DNA of 64,000 nt from Daedaleopsis sinensis (GCA_033807695.1 CM066311.1:1674001-1738000), one strand, 5' to 3'. Numbered from the stretch's first letter, positions 23,359 to 36,432 are shown. Notes: a model not told the origin generated them from the sequence alone. Numbers and translations are program-made.

Positions 23359-24394
23359 ATGGTCAGCGCACTCTCCTGGCTCCTATGTTCGCTGGCAGCT
23401 GCGGCGTCGGCGCAGGCGTCGGCGCTGACCCTGCAGTCACCACGGTTTACAATATTCTCGGCAGACGCAGCCCAGCTTCGTTCTGAACCGTGAGTCGGAA
23501 TTGCAGGCTAGCTTTGTATAAGTTTAACATCGAATTGTCAGACTCTCTGCTGCCCACAAACCCACACCGCCATTATCTCTTGGCCCAACGGACATACTGA
23601 AGGTCACATTCCAAGTGCTCGACGCCGACGGGAAAGGTGTGCAACCACACCAAACGTTCCTGCGTTTCTATGACGCAGTCTCCGGAGAGGAGGGCGTCCA
23701 GCCCGTGAAAGTTACTGCTGGCGGAAAGGCCAAGTTCGAACTGGTATGCACACCTAACTTCTCAGTCACCCCCTCTCGTACCCATCTGTGAACTTCCGCA
23801 GAACATGGCGCGTCCCCCGGCGTCCTTGCCGCCCACCGGGTCCAACCCCCTCAAAGTCTCTCTCTACTTGGGCTCCTTCGTTCACGATCCATCGGAGCAC
23901 GAGCTCTTTGATCTTGTTGTCCCGCCCTCACAGACTCCTGCGCACCATCCTGACGAGGTGGCCTTCCACGCCCGACCTGAGATCGTGCACACGTTCCGTC
24001 CGGAACAGAAGTTGCCCCCCAAGTTCATCTCGGCCGTCTTCACGCTCCTCCTCGCCGCGCCCTGGGTCGTTCTCCTCGGTCTGGTGCGTACCACTCCCCA
24101 TTCCCCCAATCACACGTGCTTCGTACCCAAAGATAGACGAGACGCTGACGCGTGCGCCCGACGGTACAGTGGGGGCACATCCGCCCGCAGGTCCCCCACC
24201 TCTTCTCAGCAAGCATCGCCCCCTTCATTGCGACTTTGGGCGCGTTTGAAGCGCTTCTGGTGTGGTACTGGGTCGACCTCCGCCTCGGTCAAGTTCTGCT
24301 GTACGGTGCGCTTCTCAGCATCCCGACTGCGCTCACCGGACAGCGTGCGCTGGCTGCGCTCGGCGACCGGCGGCTCGGCAAAAGCTCGAAGTAG
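23359..24394 (+). CDS. SWP1: Oligosaccharyltransferase subunit Swp1/ribophorin II, copy 3
   Basis: Exons are 23359-23489, 23542-23743, 23802-24083 and 24170-24394. The coding sequence and introns match copies 1 and 2 (A-type GGA codon ending at 23686). The switch to type B variants occurs just downstream of this gene. It is a full-length open frame of 279 codons with all splice sites intact. Confidence 0.9.
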
Positions 24395-25343
24395 CAGACT
24401 TGTATCACGCCCGGGTGTGTTCAATAGATTATCGACCGAAATCCGACGGTGCTACACATGCGTCCCGCTTCGCGACGCTCATCTTCGATCCGGTACGCGT
24501 ACGAGCCGACCTGAGCGAATAACACGTTCGTCTTCTTCTCCATTCGACTCCAATTATATCCCCAGCCCTACAGACTCCGCGGCGCCGCAAGCCATTCGTT
24601 CCCGGCCACACCGTCATCGTGGACTCTCGATGCAGCAGGGTTTTGGAGCCCACAACTCACTCGGCACCGTATCTCGGGGCGGACGCTGTTGAGGGCGTCC
24701 ACCAGGGCACTCGGTGCATCGTAGGCCCCTCAATGCAACGCCCTATTTTTGTTCGCGAGTTCGTGCCCTTGCACATCACCTATTGCAGGCTCTGACGCAC
24801 AGGCTCCCCTCACGCGACTCCTATATCGACCCCTTCTCGTCCCTACTCAAGGTTCAGCCTTCGAAGCTCGACGACCCCGGCTCCATCCTGGTTCTAAACC
24901 TCCAACTGAGGCCGCATGGCTGCACACGACAAGCGGGCCGCCGCGGCGGTCGTCGCACAAGATCCGCTATATGCGTCGCCCGCACCTATGACGCTGCCAT
25001 GTCACTACGTGAGTGTGAACTTTACCTTTGCTTCGGCTTTCCCGCCCTGCTGTCGAGCGCAAGGGTGCCACAGCAGCCGCCGCGTCCGCTATGTTTGTCG
25101 TGCGTCACCGGCTACCACTCATGACGGAAGTTCCTATGTAGTCCAATTCTGCCGTCTGCACGCGTGAGACACAAGTCACGAATCGGTCCTTATGTGCGTC
25201 GTATTGTCTCGGCTCCTCGTGAACTGCGTCTACGTGATAAGTAGCTAATAATACACGTGCGGGTATGGCTCGCCAGGCTTCTCGCCGGCGGGACCCCATC
25301 TCTCTCTCTCGCTCTCTCCGTCTCCCACTTTCTAGATGTGCAG

Positions 25344-25706
25344 CTAGTTGGGCCCTTCTGCGGGGAGCTTGGGCGCGAAGCTGACCGCGGGGAGCGGGCC
25401 CGACTTGGTCTTGAACGGCCCGGCCGCGACGTGTCTCTTTCCGCTGCCGTAAGAGGCCTTCTCGGGAGGCGCGATGAACGGGTGCGCCTCCGTGTTGAAC
25501 ACGTCTGCAGCAGAGCAAGAACGGCGTCAGTAGCGAGGCCAGACGGAATGAAAAGAGAGACCCGAGACCGGGGTCGAGCACGGGCACGGGAATGGGGACG
25601 CACAATTGTCGAGGCTGAAGCGGTTCGGGTCGTCGAAGGTGAGGTAGAGGTACTTGAGCACCTCGGGCCGCATGTAGTAGTAGTCGGCGATAATGTAGAA
25701 CCCATG
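25344..25706 (-). pseudogene. GH47 alpha-mannosidase 3' fragment, unit 3
   Basis: It has the same truncated and internally deleted structure. Its last-exon copy (25344-25504) reads the same as the intact gene, including the third-position variants at the Lys-Arg-His codons that units 1, 2, 4 and 5 lack. Just beyond the fragment there is a 6-bp GAATGT duplication near 25731-25742. Local exchange with the terminal gene is the simplest explanation. Confidence 0.87.
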
Positions 25707-28700
25707 CTCGCTGTCCTCGACGCTGCTGTGAATGTGAATGTGCGTGAACGAGAGAATTGGGACCGCTGTGAGTCCTGTGTACTCACAAACATCCCGCTTC
25801 TGCAGTGGTTTAGCCCGCTCCCGCACCTCGGGTGGTGATCGATATGCAGGGGAGAGTGGAAGGGAAGGCTACGGGCCCCGCGGCGTCGTCAGGACAGCCG
25901 TGGTATACACGCTGTCACCCAATCTGTGTAAACAAAGTCAGTAATCCGCAAATAACTCCTCGCAGTCTCGTCCGTTTTCATTGAAACAAGGGGTCCCATG
26001 CAGCATTGAACATTACGCATCAAGCGCGCCCTGTCGCGCGGCGATCGGAGGAGGTCACAAAAATCGCGTTCATTGCAATTTCATGGGTCTCAGGAATAAT
26101 GTGCGTTTCCAGCTCGGCCCTCGCCACACAGGTCCCCAAATCACCTAATTACGTGTACGCATGCTGTATACGACGTGTACGACGTGTTTTCATGGTCTGA
26201 ATCGACGTTTGAAAAATCGAGTTTTGGGCCACCTCCATAAACCGGCCGGTGCCAACTCTGTAATACGCGACTTCTCGCCGCGGTGACGAGCTCGTATCGG
26301 TTCATACATCGTCTGATATCAGGTCTGACACGTTCTAGTCGGTTCCCGGGCACAGGAACACGCGCATACTGAAGGTCACCACGCACAGGTGGGAGGGTAC
26401 TATCACCCATCTCTCGATATACGCATGTTCCCGCTGCCAGACGGAGCTCAGACAAAACGTACATGTCCAGTACGCATGGGACATCATCGTGCGGGAAGAC
26501 ATTCCCAGAATGACACGTGCAAGACGCGAATTTCGCTCATACCCGTGCGGATTTGGGTGGAAATTCACGAATATCTCGACAATCTCACAAATATGACCTT
26601 CGAGACGTGTCGCTCCGCGTTGCAGACGGGACACATGACGTGATATACCACCTGAGATGCGGAGGGCACGCTTTTCTGACCGGTAGAAGCTGCCTCCAAC
26701 TCGCTCGAAAGCGGGATTGTAGACAGCTACTACAGGTTCACCCCAGTGCCGCGGGTCAGTGCCGTGCCGCCAAATACGTGCAGCACATGCTACACGATGC
26801 GCAGACCTCTCCAGCATGAACGTACGCGCATCACGCCGGTTGCGATCCTCCAGCCACCCAGAGACTCCGGACGAGCACTTCGGAAGCGACTTCGGTCGAT
26901 AGCATCGGCATGACGCATGCGAACGGCGTGCAAGAGATCTGAGTACACCTTGCAGTAGCTAAGGGCTGCATCGCTCACCGTCGCACGCCCAGAAATGAAC
27001 CAGACAACAGGGAGAGCCGCATTTGACTCTCCCGGCTGCCTGCGCAGCTCACAGGCAACGGGTCGCTCGAACGATCAGTCCAAACAAGAAGAACACATAC
27101 CAGGACATTGATATACTGCTGACGCATCGGACTTCCGGCCTGCAACGGCTCGTCTTCGATGGGCGGTACGGACGCTGCTCCGAGACGGCCACGAGGCGGA
27201 CACTTCCGGGGCACTTGGAGAACGAGGCACTAGTACTATGGAGCACAGTCAATACCACGTCAATGTACCATCATACCGACAGTACTCACAAAGTCTTTAC
27301 AAGTCGTCGGGGATGATAGAAAGTCCTGTCAAATGTGAGCACCAATCAACTAGTACGCAGGCAGATGCAAAGCTTACCTCAAGTTATGTATATACAAGGC
27401 TCCCACTCGCACTTCCGATCCTTAGGTGACGTTTGCGCGGGGATACTAACGACGACGTAATAGGCGTGTGGATGCAATGCACGCCGTCGCACAGTCGGCA
27501 GTGTGCACTAGCTACGAGTCAGCGTCACATCGCGTCATTCGAGTCTCATGCCAGTGACTCACCGGGAACTTATAGCCTGTGTTTACATGCCAGCTAACTT
27601 CACGGGTCGATCTGTCAATGCAGATGTCAGCATAGCCGTAGATACACGCATGGACATCCAGCATACCTGCGCGTGGGCCCGTTAGACAGCGCCGCGACCA
27701 CTGCACACGACATTGACTAGCACAGTCCGGCGTCGGGAGTAGATCTGTGCGCGCACTCAGTAAATGGTAAGTACACGATGACAGCGAACATACCTCTCCC
27801 CTGATCCGGTTTCCGGCGCGCGCGAGCAGTCGGACCCGCGCGGCGCGCTCGCGCTATGGCCAGATTCTGTCAGGCGCGCCTCTCGCGAGGTGCAGGGAAG
27901 CGAGACTGGCGTACCTGGCGCGTCGATCCCAAGTGCGTCATCGCCGCGACGTCACGACGGCGCCATACCAACCTCCTGGAGCAAAGCGCGGTCAGCAATG
28001 GACACAGAGTCGGGATGGCGGGACTCACTAGCACGAGCGCGGGTGGGCGACTGTCCAGAACAACTGCAGGGGGCATGTCGACACAGCCGGGGGTGTACAT
28101 GCGAGCTAGAGACGGCGGCAACTGTGATCAGCAAGTGAAGACACGGCATGCCAAGTGCAAGAAGTGCTTACCAGTGAGGTCACGAACGACGCACGTAGAG
28201 CAGCAGCCATCGGGTGACGAGTGCTGGTCATCGAGGGGGGCCATGAGTGGAGAGGGGAGTGTGAGGAGGGGAGGGAAAGGGGAGGAGAGGAGGGGGATGC
28301 TGAGAGTCGAGTCGGAGGAGGGTATTTGTATCGTTCGAGGTGGTCCGTGCGCGAAGCTCCTCGATCGCCCCCTCCTTTGGGTGCGAAGAGGTCGGAGATA
28401 TGACACATGGCCGTACTCCCAGTTGCCCACGGACCGAGATGTCCAGCCAACCAGAGGAGGACACGGGAGGTGGAACGGGCAGGCGGAACGAGTGCGCGGA
28501 CGTCCAGGGAGATGGAAGGCGACGGAGACAGTTTCCAGGCATCGCTCGGTGTTGATGCGAGTACCAGTTAGCGCGTGTGGCGCTCAGGCCGCGATCGTCG
28601 CACATTGTGGCCTCGAATGTCGTAGATTCGTCCGACGGGGGTAGGAGGAAAGGGTCTCCGTCCAGATAAGCGTTCTGGCGTACTTTCTAGGTCTCGGTGT

Positions 28701-29900
28701 GTTCGGGCTCTGTGGGAGTCCTCGAATAAGCTGTACCTATCTCGGCAGTCTGCATGAAGCTCTCCGTTAGTGAAACTGTTCTGCAAACGTCGGGCTGCAC
28801 TTACATTATTGAGTTTCTCGACCGAATGTAGTTGGTTTCTTGGATCTGAACGCCGTGCTATTGCTGTCGAGCGAGAATTCCAATAAGTAAGTCAATTATG
28901 CATCCGCGACTGCTTTTCAGTGCGCTCTCTCACCATTCTGAGGCACAGGACACAGGGGACACATGGATGGAGGAGGTCCAAAGCGAGAGCGCTCGGAAGG
29001 GAACAAAGTTCGTAAGCGCTCGGCGGTGATTCGTGCGAATCTGTGATCGTCACTGCCACACTGGTTCAACTTGAAGTTGATCTCGCTTTCTCCCTTCTCC
29101 TCCTCCTCCTCCTCCTCCTCCTCCTCCTCTGCTACGACGCTCGTGTACTGACAGTTCAATAGATTCGGACCGCCAATTCTGTCTATCCATGTTGTACGCA
29201 CCCTTATGGGTTCTGTCACAATGCACTATCTGATGCTTTACTTGCAGTCTAGTGCTACCTCTCGCCGTCGCGCTGACTCTGATATTCCGAAGTACATCAT
29301 GTCACAGCGGCAACACTGGCATACAAGTCGAACCACTATGCGAGTGAAGTGAGATGCCCAAGCAGCCGTCGTCGATTGCTGCTTGGTGACTTATCTAGGA
29401 TCAGGGCGTGGACTAGCCTTGTGCGTGCTCGAAGGTGTAGTATTCAAGGCCCGGGTGTGGCTACTGTATGTCTGAACGTTGAACCGTGTACTCTATGTAC
29501 GACGAATGCAGTATTAGTGAACCGTCAATTGGGGAACGAAGCTGCTTCCTGACGACATTATCTAGTCCAGTCCTCCTGCTGTTCCGGGTGTGCAGTGATC
29601 GGCACATAGGCTGCCATCCACCTGAAGGGACCCGGTGCGACGGTCATTGTGAGCGCGAGTCTCCTTCGATTTGTATCTGTACCGTACAGTATTGCTCACA
29701 CATTGTAGGTAGATGTATACCGAATAGGAGGTCATCTATCGACCTTCATAACACCGTTGGCGCGCCTCAGACTCTCCTGCTCCCTCCCACCTGTGTGCAT
29801 AGGTCGGCCCTCCCTCGCTCGACCTGCTCCACTCCGCCCCGCGCTCGTCTCACCGCCGTCTCCGTCCCCAGTGCAAGCCAGTGGCGATCCGGGCGCAGAG

Positions 29901-30211
29901 ATGCACTGGACGGTGCTCACGTTCCCCGCCCGGATCCTGTTCTCAGGCTTCAAGTTCTATGACCTGCTCCTCGTCGGCCGGCCCTGCGACACGGTCCTGT
30001 TCTGCAACCCGAGCATCATGATGCTCTCAGCGTCCACGAGTCGAGCGGTATGCGCAGCCCGCGAGCCGCCGCCGAAGACGTGCAGTGCAGGGGGAACCTG
30101 GGCCAGCGCTGGGAGCGGCCGACGGTCGACACGGTCAAGCACCCGCCGCGGCGCGAGAAGCACGGCGCGAAGAGAAAGCGGTGGATTGACTCTGACTCGG
30201 ACTCGGAGTAG
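29901..30211 (+). pseudogene. Possible small gene, B-type allele with premature stop, unit 3
   Basis: Counterpart of the 8952 candidate. A GAG to TAG change at 30209 removes the Cys-rich tail after DSDSDSE. Non-synonymous changes (Ile to Phe, Arg to Cys, Cys to Arg) and synonymous ones are also present. Identical counterparts lie at 40623-40933 (unit 4) and 51349-51659 (unit 5). If the A form is a gene, the B form is truncated; equally, neither may be functional. Confidence 0.3.
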
Positions 30212-30893
30212 GTGGCTTGCGAGTGCGGAGAGGTGGAGGTGACTGTGTCCTCTAGATAGTATCTTGTGCAGCAATAGATAGGGCGACGATGGCATTCTCG
30301 TGCATGTTGCGAGCGACTTCGACGGGCACCGTCGACAGCGTCGGACCTGCGGTGCTCGCTGTTCCGCACGATGAGCGGAGTATTGTCCGACTGGGGGAGT
30401 AGAGTGTGTGGACCCGAGCAGGCAGACATGTTCCCGGTGACACACACAAATTGAGGGGGATGACGTCTCAGGGTGGACTACGGGCTCGGGCATCAGGATT
30501 CCTGCTTCTCGGACTTGCGGTCCGCTCTGGACCATTCTTCCTTGACAGTCGGAGGTTGACGTTGAACGTCGAGGATTGCGAGGTGTGTGTGCAGTATTCT
30601 CCCGAGTCTACTACAAGGCCATGCTCACTGGCCATCCTCTCAGTTTCTTGTGAACGATCTCTCATAGCACTCATGCTGAACATTGAGACACGACTGCTGC
30701 AGTGAGAGGATAGTACTACCAAATCAAGGAAGTCTTGGGAACAGGTCTCGCAGGCAGGCGAACAGAGCTGAGAGGGTCCTGGGTTCCAAGAATCCTGTCC
30801 GGCCGTGCTCGCCGCGTTCCCCGAGCACTTGTCCTGGAACTCTCCCGTTTTACTCACATGAAACTCTGCTGCAATGTACAGTTGAACTCACTG

Positions 30894-31504
30894 TCCTGCC
30901 TGGAATGGCAGGAACGGCAGAGCTTGTAAATCACACGCACACACACGAGACGACGAGGACATGCAGATATATTTCGCCGACTAATAAATTGAACTATCTT
31001 CTACAGACACAGGCACTAGCTGCTACCGCCGCCACAGCCGGACAGACCGGGCAGAGCGGTCAGACATCCCACGCTGAACGCATGGAGCTTGCGCATCAGA
31101 TCGCGCACGCTGCCAGGGCCGGTCGCTATCCCCGGACCCAGCACCCTCTCCCGGACGGCTCGGCTGTCGACAACGGCGTGCTAGACGTGCGCGTGGACGA
31201 CGGTCGACTCGGAGCCCCCGAGCTCAAGGTCAGCGAGCTCAAGGACCGGCGCTGGGATGACTCAGAGAGCACGGTGGAACGGAGGCGACGGGATCCGAGA
31301 ATGGGGTGCGAGGAGGACGGACTCGGAGGACGGCGGTGCGCGGGACCTGCCGGTCGCGAGGCCGAGCCATACAGGATATTCCGAGGCGTCGCTCACGGCG
31401 GGAGTGCCGCTAGACGTTTCGGGCAGCATGCGCACACAACGGACTGCATGCGGCTCGAGTCGGCTGCCGGTCATGGACCGACCGTGCTCACGGCGAGCGT
31501 GTGA
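30894..31504 (+). other. Exon-like segment ending at 31504 (open in type B, frameshifted in type A)
   Basis: Spliced reading of ELTVLPGMAGTAEL across an intron ending in TTCTACAG to TQALAATAATAGQTGQSGQT gives a coding-like frame that stays open to a TGA at 31502-31504 in type B units (also 42226 and 52952). In type A units an extra T after CACTA (near 10069 and 20550) breaks this frame. No family is recognised. It could be the remnant C-terminus of a gene whose 5' part is missing. Confidence 0.25.
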
Positions 31505-33818
31505 CGGAGCCTGAGGCGCACGGTAAGACACCGGTGTTCGTAGTATGTGGATGCGTGCTTACCGAGTTTCGTGCGACAGCGTAGTAGATAGACACGGACA
31601 GTGTGGCTGGACTCGGAGGAGGACGGAGATGGACGCACCGGCACGGGCGGCGGGAGAAGATCTCAGGCCGGCAGGGTGGAGGATGGCAACTCGCGATCGG
31701 GCGGGAATCGAGGACGACGTCAGGCGTCAGGCGTCAGATGGCGGCGACCGGGACACTGGGCACTCGCTCAGCACGGTCTTCGTCTTCTTGGTCCGCCCTG
31801 ATCGCCGTCCTCGCCGACTCTCTCCCTCTGCGGACGCGTCGGAGGGCAGGAGAGGCGGCGAGGAAGGGGAGGACAACGGCGGGAGGAGGCACCCTCACAT
31901 GTCGGGATTGAGACGGGTCGAGTCTGGCTGGCGGCGGTGGCGTATTCAGGGACGTTCATGTGTGCCTATTCGGAAGAGCGTGTGGGCGGTGGGACTGGAG
32001 GCGGTTCGCGCGGACTCGCGGACGGCGGGAGGGACAGTCGGTTGAGTGCTTCGAATAAGCGGACAATGTCCAGGACATGGGCATCGCTGGCGGTCGCATT
32101 GAGCTGAAAGACGGACGTACGTACCTGCGTTGGTGTACAGAAAGGGACGGGGGACGGAGACTTACCGTTGTGAGAGTACGGAATTTGGAGCGGGGATGAG
32201 GGTTTACGCGGCGTCTCGCGACTCGCGTGCGGCCCGTGCTGCTGTTGCCGCCGCCGTAGACCACGGAGGATGGCGCAAGAGATCGGTCTGATCTCGTGTG
32301 CGCGGGGATGGCGCGGTGGCATGGAAGTCCGAACGACGGCGACTCGCGTCTGCTGCAGTCGAGGTTCGAGGTTGGCTGCAGAGGGCGGCGGGCGCGTGGG
32401 CTGTCTCGCTCCCGAGACACGAAATCGGAAGAATATTTATTATACTGCTGATCGCGAGTACCTGCTATGCACGAGCAGGATGCCTGTGAGGTGACGCTGG
32501 ACGACGAGCGAGTCGTCTACGGAGGACGGCGGTCAACGGACGGAATGTACGCACCTGGGACTTGAAAATGAGCAGACAACCTTACATGGCTAGAGCATCT
32601 AGCCCGGGTTCGTGCCATTGAACTGTGGCCAGAGAGCGGCGAGCGGCGGAAACGGGACGGCAGGCGCGTACGTACAAAGACTGAGAAATCGACGGGGGAT
32701 CTCGCGGGCGGCCGAGGGTATTTGGAGCGGGTTATAATTTCGGGTCCAAGGTCGGTCGGCTGCAGGCGGGTGGGGGTGGACGCATGTGCGCACGGCGGCA
32801 GATGCGAGTCGGGGGAAGAGCAGCGGAGCGGGCGGGGATGTGCAGGTCAGAGAATGGGACGGCGGCGGGCAGTATCTAGCGGCGGGTGCGGTCCGGGAGA
32901 TGTCTGAGCAGGGCGACACGAGTGCGCTGCGAGGTGGTATGTATCTAATAGACTATATATCTAATGGAACAAGGGTGCACAGCGTGAGCTGTGAGTTAAG
33001 GATGCGCACGCGGGGGACGACTATGACGTCACGAGTGACTTTGTTGTGTCGCACGGACTCGGAGGGAGTCCTCTCGTCGTCGCGGGCGAGTATATGGGTC
33101 CCCGCTAGAGCTGTAGTCGGCCGTCGTCGGAAAGGAGAGCGTTGGGGGCGTCGAGGACGTCGTTGGCGGGAGGCGGGGCGGCGGGCGTGCTAGGGCAAGA
33201 CGGCAAGCGTGAATGGAGCACTGCGTACACAGCGGAAGTTACAGCGGTTATGAGTGCAAGCGAGGACGTGTTCTGGATGAAGACGTGTCGAGGGCGTGAG
33301 AGAGGATGGAAGACGGGGTCGGGGGCGCTGGGATACACGCGTCGCGCGGCGTTGCGGTCGTCGCCGGAGTCGCGGTCGTCGCGGTCGCCGCCGCTGCTGC
33401 CGTCGTCGTCGGATAGTCGCGGCTGCCGTCGTCGTCGGATAGCCGCGGCAGCCGTCGTCGTCGCAGGCGTTGTCGCCGCAGAGGTTGCAGCGGTGGACGA
33501 GGGAGAAGGAGAGAGGCGCGATGTCGCCAGCAGCCGCCAGGAGAGACGCCGGGCACCCAATCGGGCGGAGATACCGAACGCGGATCCGACCTGGGGCGCC
33601 TGAGCTCCAGACCACGATGACGCTCCCAGCGCGTCCTGCACCGTCCAGATTACAGTCCCGGTGAGCGTACAGAGTTCTGACTTGCATCTCGCAGATCTCA
33701 CTCTCCTTGGCAGCCAACCCTGTTCTGGACTTATCCCCCGAAATTCCAGTGACACGTCGCGCGCACTGCGCAGCGCGCTGAAGGCGCTCCCTCAACAACT
33801 CTCTCCTCGACGTCCACG

Positions 33819-34854
33819 ATGGTCAGCGCACTCTCCTGGCTCCTATGTTCGCTGGCAGCTGCGGCGTCGGCGCAGGCGTCGGCGCTGACCCTGCAGTCAC
33901 CACGGTTTACAATATTCTCGGCAGACGCAGCCCAGCTTCGTTCTGAACCGTGAGTCGGAATTGCAGGCTAGCTTTGTATAAGTTTAACATCGAATTGTCA
34001 GACTCTCTGCTGCCCACAAACCCACACCGCCATTATCTCTTGGCCCAACGGACATACTGAAGGTCACATTCCAAGTGCTCGACGCCGACGGGAAAGGTGT
34101 GCAACCACACCAAACGTTCCTGCGTTTCTATGACGCAGTCTCCGGTGAGGAGGGCGTCCAGCCCGTGAAAGTTACTGCTGGCGGAAAGGCCAAGTTCGAA
34201 CTGGTATGCACACCTAACTTCTCAGTCACCCCCTCTCGTACCCATCTGTGAACTTCCGCAGAACATGGCGCGTCCCCCGGCGTCCTTGCCGCCCACCGGG
34301 TCCAACCCCCTCAAAGTCTCTCTCTACTTGGGCTCCTTCGTTCACGATCCATCGGAGCACGAGCTCTTTGATCTTGTTGTCCCGCCCTCACAGACTCCTG
34401 CGCACCATCCTGACGAGGTGGCCTTCCACGCCCGACCTGAGATCGTGCACACGTTCCGTCCGGAACAGAAGTTGCCCCCCAAGTTCATCTCGGCCGTCTT
34501 CACGCTCCTCCTCGCCGCGCCCTGGGTCGTTCTCCTCGGTCTGGTGCGTACCACTCCCCATTCCCCCAATCACACGTGCTTCGTACCCAAAGATAGACGA
34601 GACGCTGACGCGTGCGCCCGACGGTACAGTGGGGGCACATCCGCCCGCAGGTCCCCCACCTCTTCTCAGCAAGCATCGCCCCCTTCATTGCGACTTTGGG
34701 CGCGTTTGAAGCGCTTCTGGTGTGGTACTGGGTCGACCTCCGCCTCGGTCAAGTTCTGCTGTACGGTGCGCTTCTCAGCATCCCGACTGCGCTCACCGGA
34801 CAGCGTGCGCTGGCTGCGCTCGGCGACCGGCGGCTCGGCAAAAGCTCGAAGTAG
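33819..34854 (+). CDS. SWP1: Oligosaccharyltransferase subunit Swp1/ribophorin II, copy 4
   Basis: Exons are 33819-33949, 34002-34203, 34262-34543 and 34630-34854. The one difference I find from copies 1-3 is GGA to GGT (Gly) at 34146, which is synonymous. Introns are unchanged. The product is the same 279-residue protein. The downstream spacer is the expanded, diverged form. Confidence 0.9.
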
Positions 34855-35431
34855 CAGACTTGTATCACGCCCGGGTGTGTTCAATAGATTATCGACCGAA
34901 ATCCGACGGTGCTACACATGCGTCCCGCTTCGCGACGCTCATCTTCGATCCGGTACGCGTACGAGCCGACCTGAGCGAATAACACGTTCGTCTTCTTCTC
35001 CATTCGACTCCAATTTTATCCCCAGCCCTACAGACTCCGCGGCGCCGCAAGCCATTCGTTCCCGGCCACACCGTCATCGTGGACTTTCGATGCAGCGGGG
35101 TTTTGGAGCCCACAACTCTCTCGGCACCGTATCTCGGGGCGGACGCTGTTGAGGGCGTCCACCAGGGCACTCGGTGCATCGTAGGCCCCTCAATGCAACG
35201 CCCTATTTTTGTTCGCGAGTTCGTGCCCTTGCACATCACCTATTGCAGGCTCTGACGCACAGGCTCCCCTCACGCGACTCCTATATCGACCCCTTCTCGT
35301 CCCAAGTGGTGTACTCAAGGTTCAGCCTTCGAAGCTCGACGACCCCGGCTCCATCCTGGTTCCAAACCTCCAACTGAGGCCGCATGGCTGCACACGACAA
35401 GCGGGCCGCCGCGACGCTCGTCGCACAAGAC

Positions 35432-35976
35432 TCGTTAAATGCGTCGCCCGCGCATCCTATGACGCTGCCACGCTACTACGTGGGTGCGAACTTCCTTTGT
35501 TTTCGGCTCTCTATACTATCCGCGCGCTGCTGGCAGTCACAGGAGCCGTCGCGTGTGCTATGTCTGTCGTGCATCGAGTGCGTCACTGGTCACAATGTCG
35601 AAAGTCGCTATACATGTACAGTCCGCGCGAGTCCCGGTGACAGCAGCCTCATTGCCAGTCGCCTACCACTAGCACGGCAGGCAATCCCCAACCATCGCAT
35701 CTGCCAAAGAAAGGTCAGTGAAAAGGCGGGAGCAGAAGTTGCCTGTTCTCTTTTACGTGGCGACTCGCAAGAATGGCATAAAGCCGTCGAAAGGGCCATT
35801 CTTGAGAGACAAGGTGACTGCGAGCAGCGCCTTGCCTGGTGCAAAACATCGGGGCCTGCCTGCCGTGTAAGCAGCTCACGGCCGTCTCACCTGGCACCAG
35901 CAGCACGAGTCACGGATCGGTCCTTATATGTGCGTCGTATTGTCTCGGCTCGTGAACTGCGTCTACGTGATAAGTA
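35432..35976 (+). repeat. Diverged, expanded spacer block, unit 4
   Basis: It lies between SWP1 copy 4 and the GH47 fragment. The first ~150 bp are a diverged version of the spacer in units 1-3 and 6. About 255 bp in excess then follow, before homology resumes at the CGGATCGGTCCTTAT stretch. A perfect 10-bp inverted repeat (CAAGAATGGC at 35768-35777 and GCCATTCTTG at 35795-35804) with a 17-nt loop sits inside. No recognisable ORF or transposon ends. Origin is unknown; possibly a tract from a divergent allele or paralogous spacer. Confidence 0.75.
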
Positions 35977-36069
35977 GCTAATAATACACGTGCGGGTATG
36001 GCTCGCCAGGCTTCTCGCCGGCGGGACCCCATCTCTCACTCTTCCGTCTCTCACTTTCTAGATGTGCAG

Positions 36070-36432
36070 CTAGTTGGGTCCTTCTGCGGGAAGCTTGGGC
36101 GCGAAGCTGACCGCGGGGAGCGGGCCCGACTTGGTCTTGAACGGCCCGGCCGCGACGTGCCACTTGCCGCTGCCGTACGAGGCCTTCTCGGGCGGCGCGA
36201 TGAACGGGTGTGCCTCCGTGTTGAACACGTCTGCAGCAGAGCAAGAACGGCGTCAGCAGCGAGGCCAGACGGAATGAAAAGAGAGACCCGAGAACGGGGT
36301 CCAGCACGGGCACGGGGATGGGGACGCACAATTGTCGAGGCTGAAGCGGTTCGGGTCGTCAAAGGTGAGGTAGATGTACTTGAGCACCTCGGGCCGCATG
36401 TAGTAGTAGTCGGCGATAATGTAGAACCCATG
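36070..36432 (-). pseudogene. GH47 alpha-mannosidase 3' fragment, unit 4
   Basis: It has the same deleted structure. The last exon (36070-36230) has a non-synonymous change relative to the intact gene: Arg to Trp in the GKRHV stretch (AAG TGG CAC). Several synonymous differences are also present. This fits relaxed constraint on a non-functional fragment. Confidence 0.87.

Larger units (their letters stand above)
20969..31435 (+). repeat. Array unit 3 (A-to-B recombinant)
   Basis: This unit is 10,467 bp. The left part, including SWP1, is type A. Type B variants begin between the SWP1 marker at 23686 and about 24,640 and continue to the unit end: the GGGGTTTTGG run, GCGAGTTCG near 24757, ATTCGAG near 27537, and the TAG at 30209. 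The GH47 last-exon copy is identical to that of the intact gene rather than to units 1, 2, 4 or 5. The stretches 24395-25343 and 25707-31435 hold no assignable gene. Confidence 0.92.

Noticed and set aside
27856..28644. 262-codon open frame on + strand (also at 38578 and 49304)
   Set aside because: It is open only because one base differs from type A, where a TGA interrupts it. It overlaps the pyrimidine-rich leader and splice-like sites of the opposite strand, and its composition (Arg/Gly-rich) is typical of an antisense shadow in GC-rich DNA.
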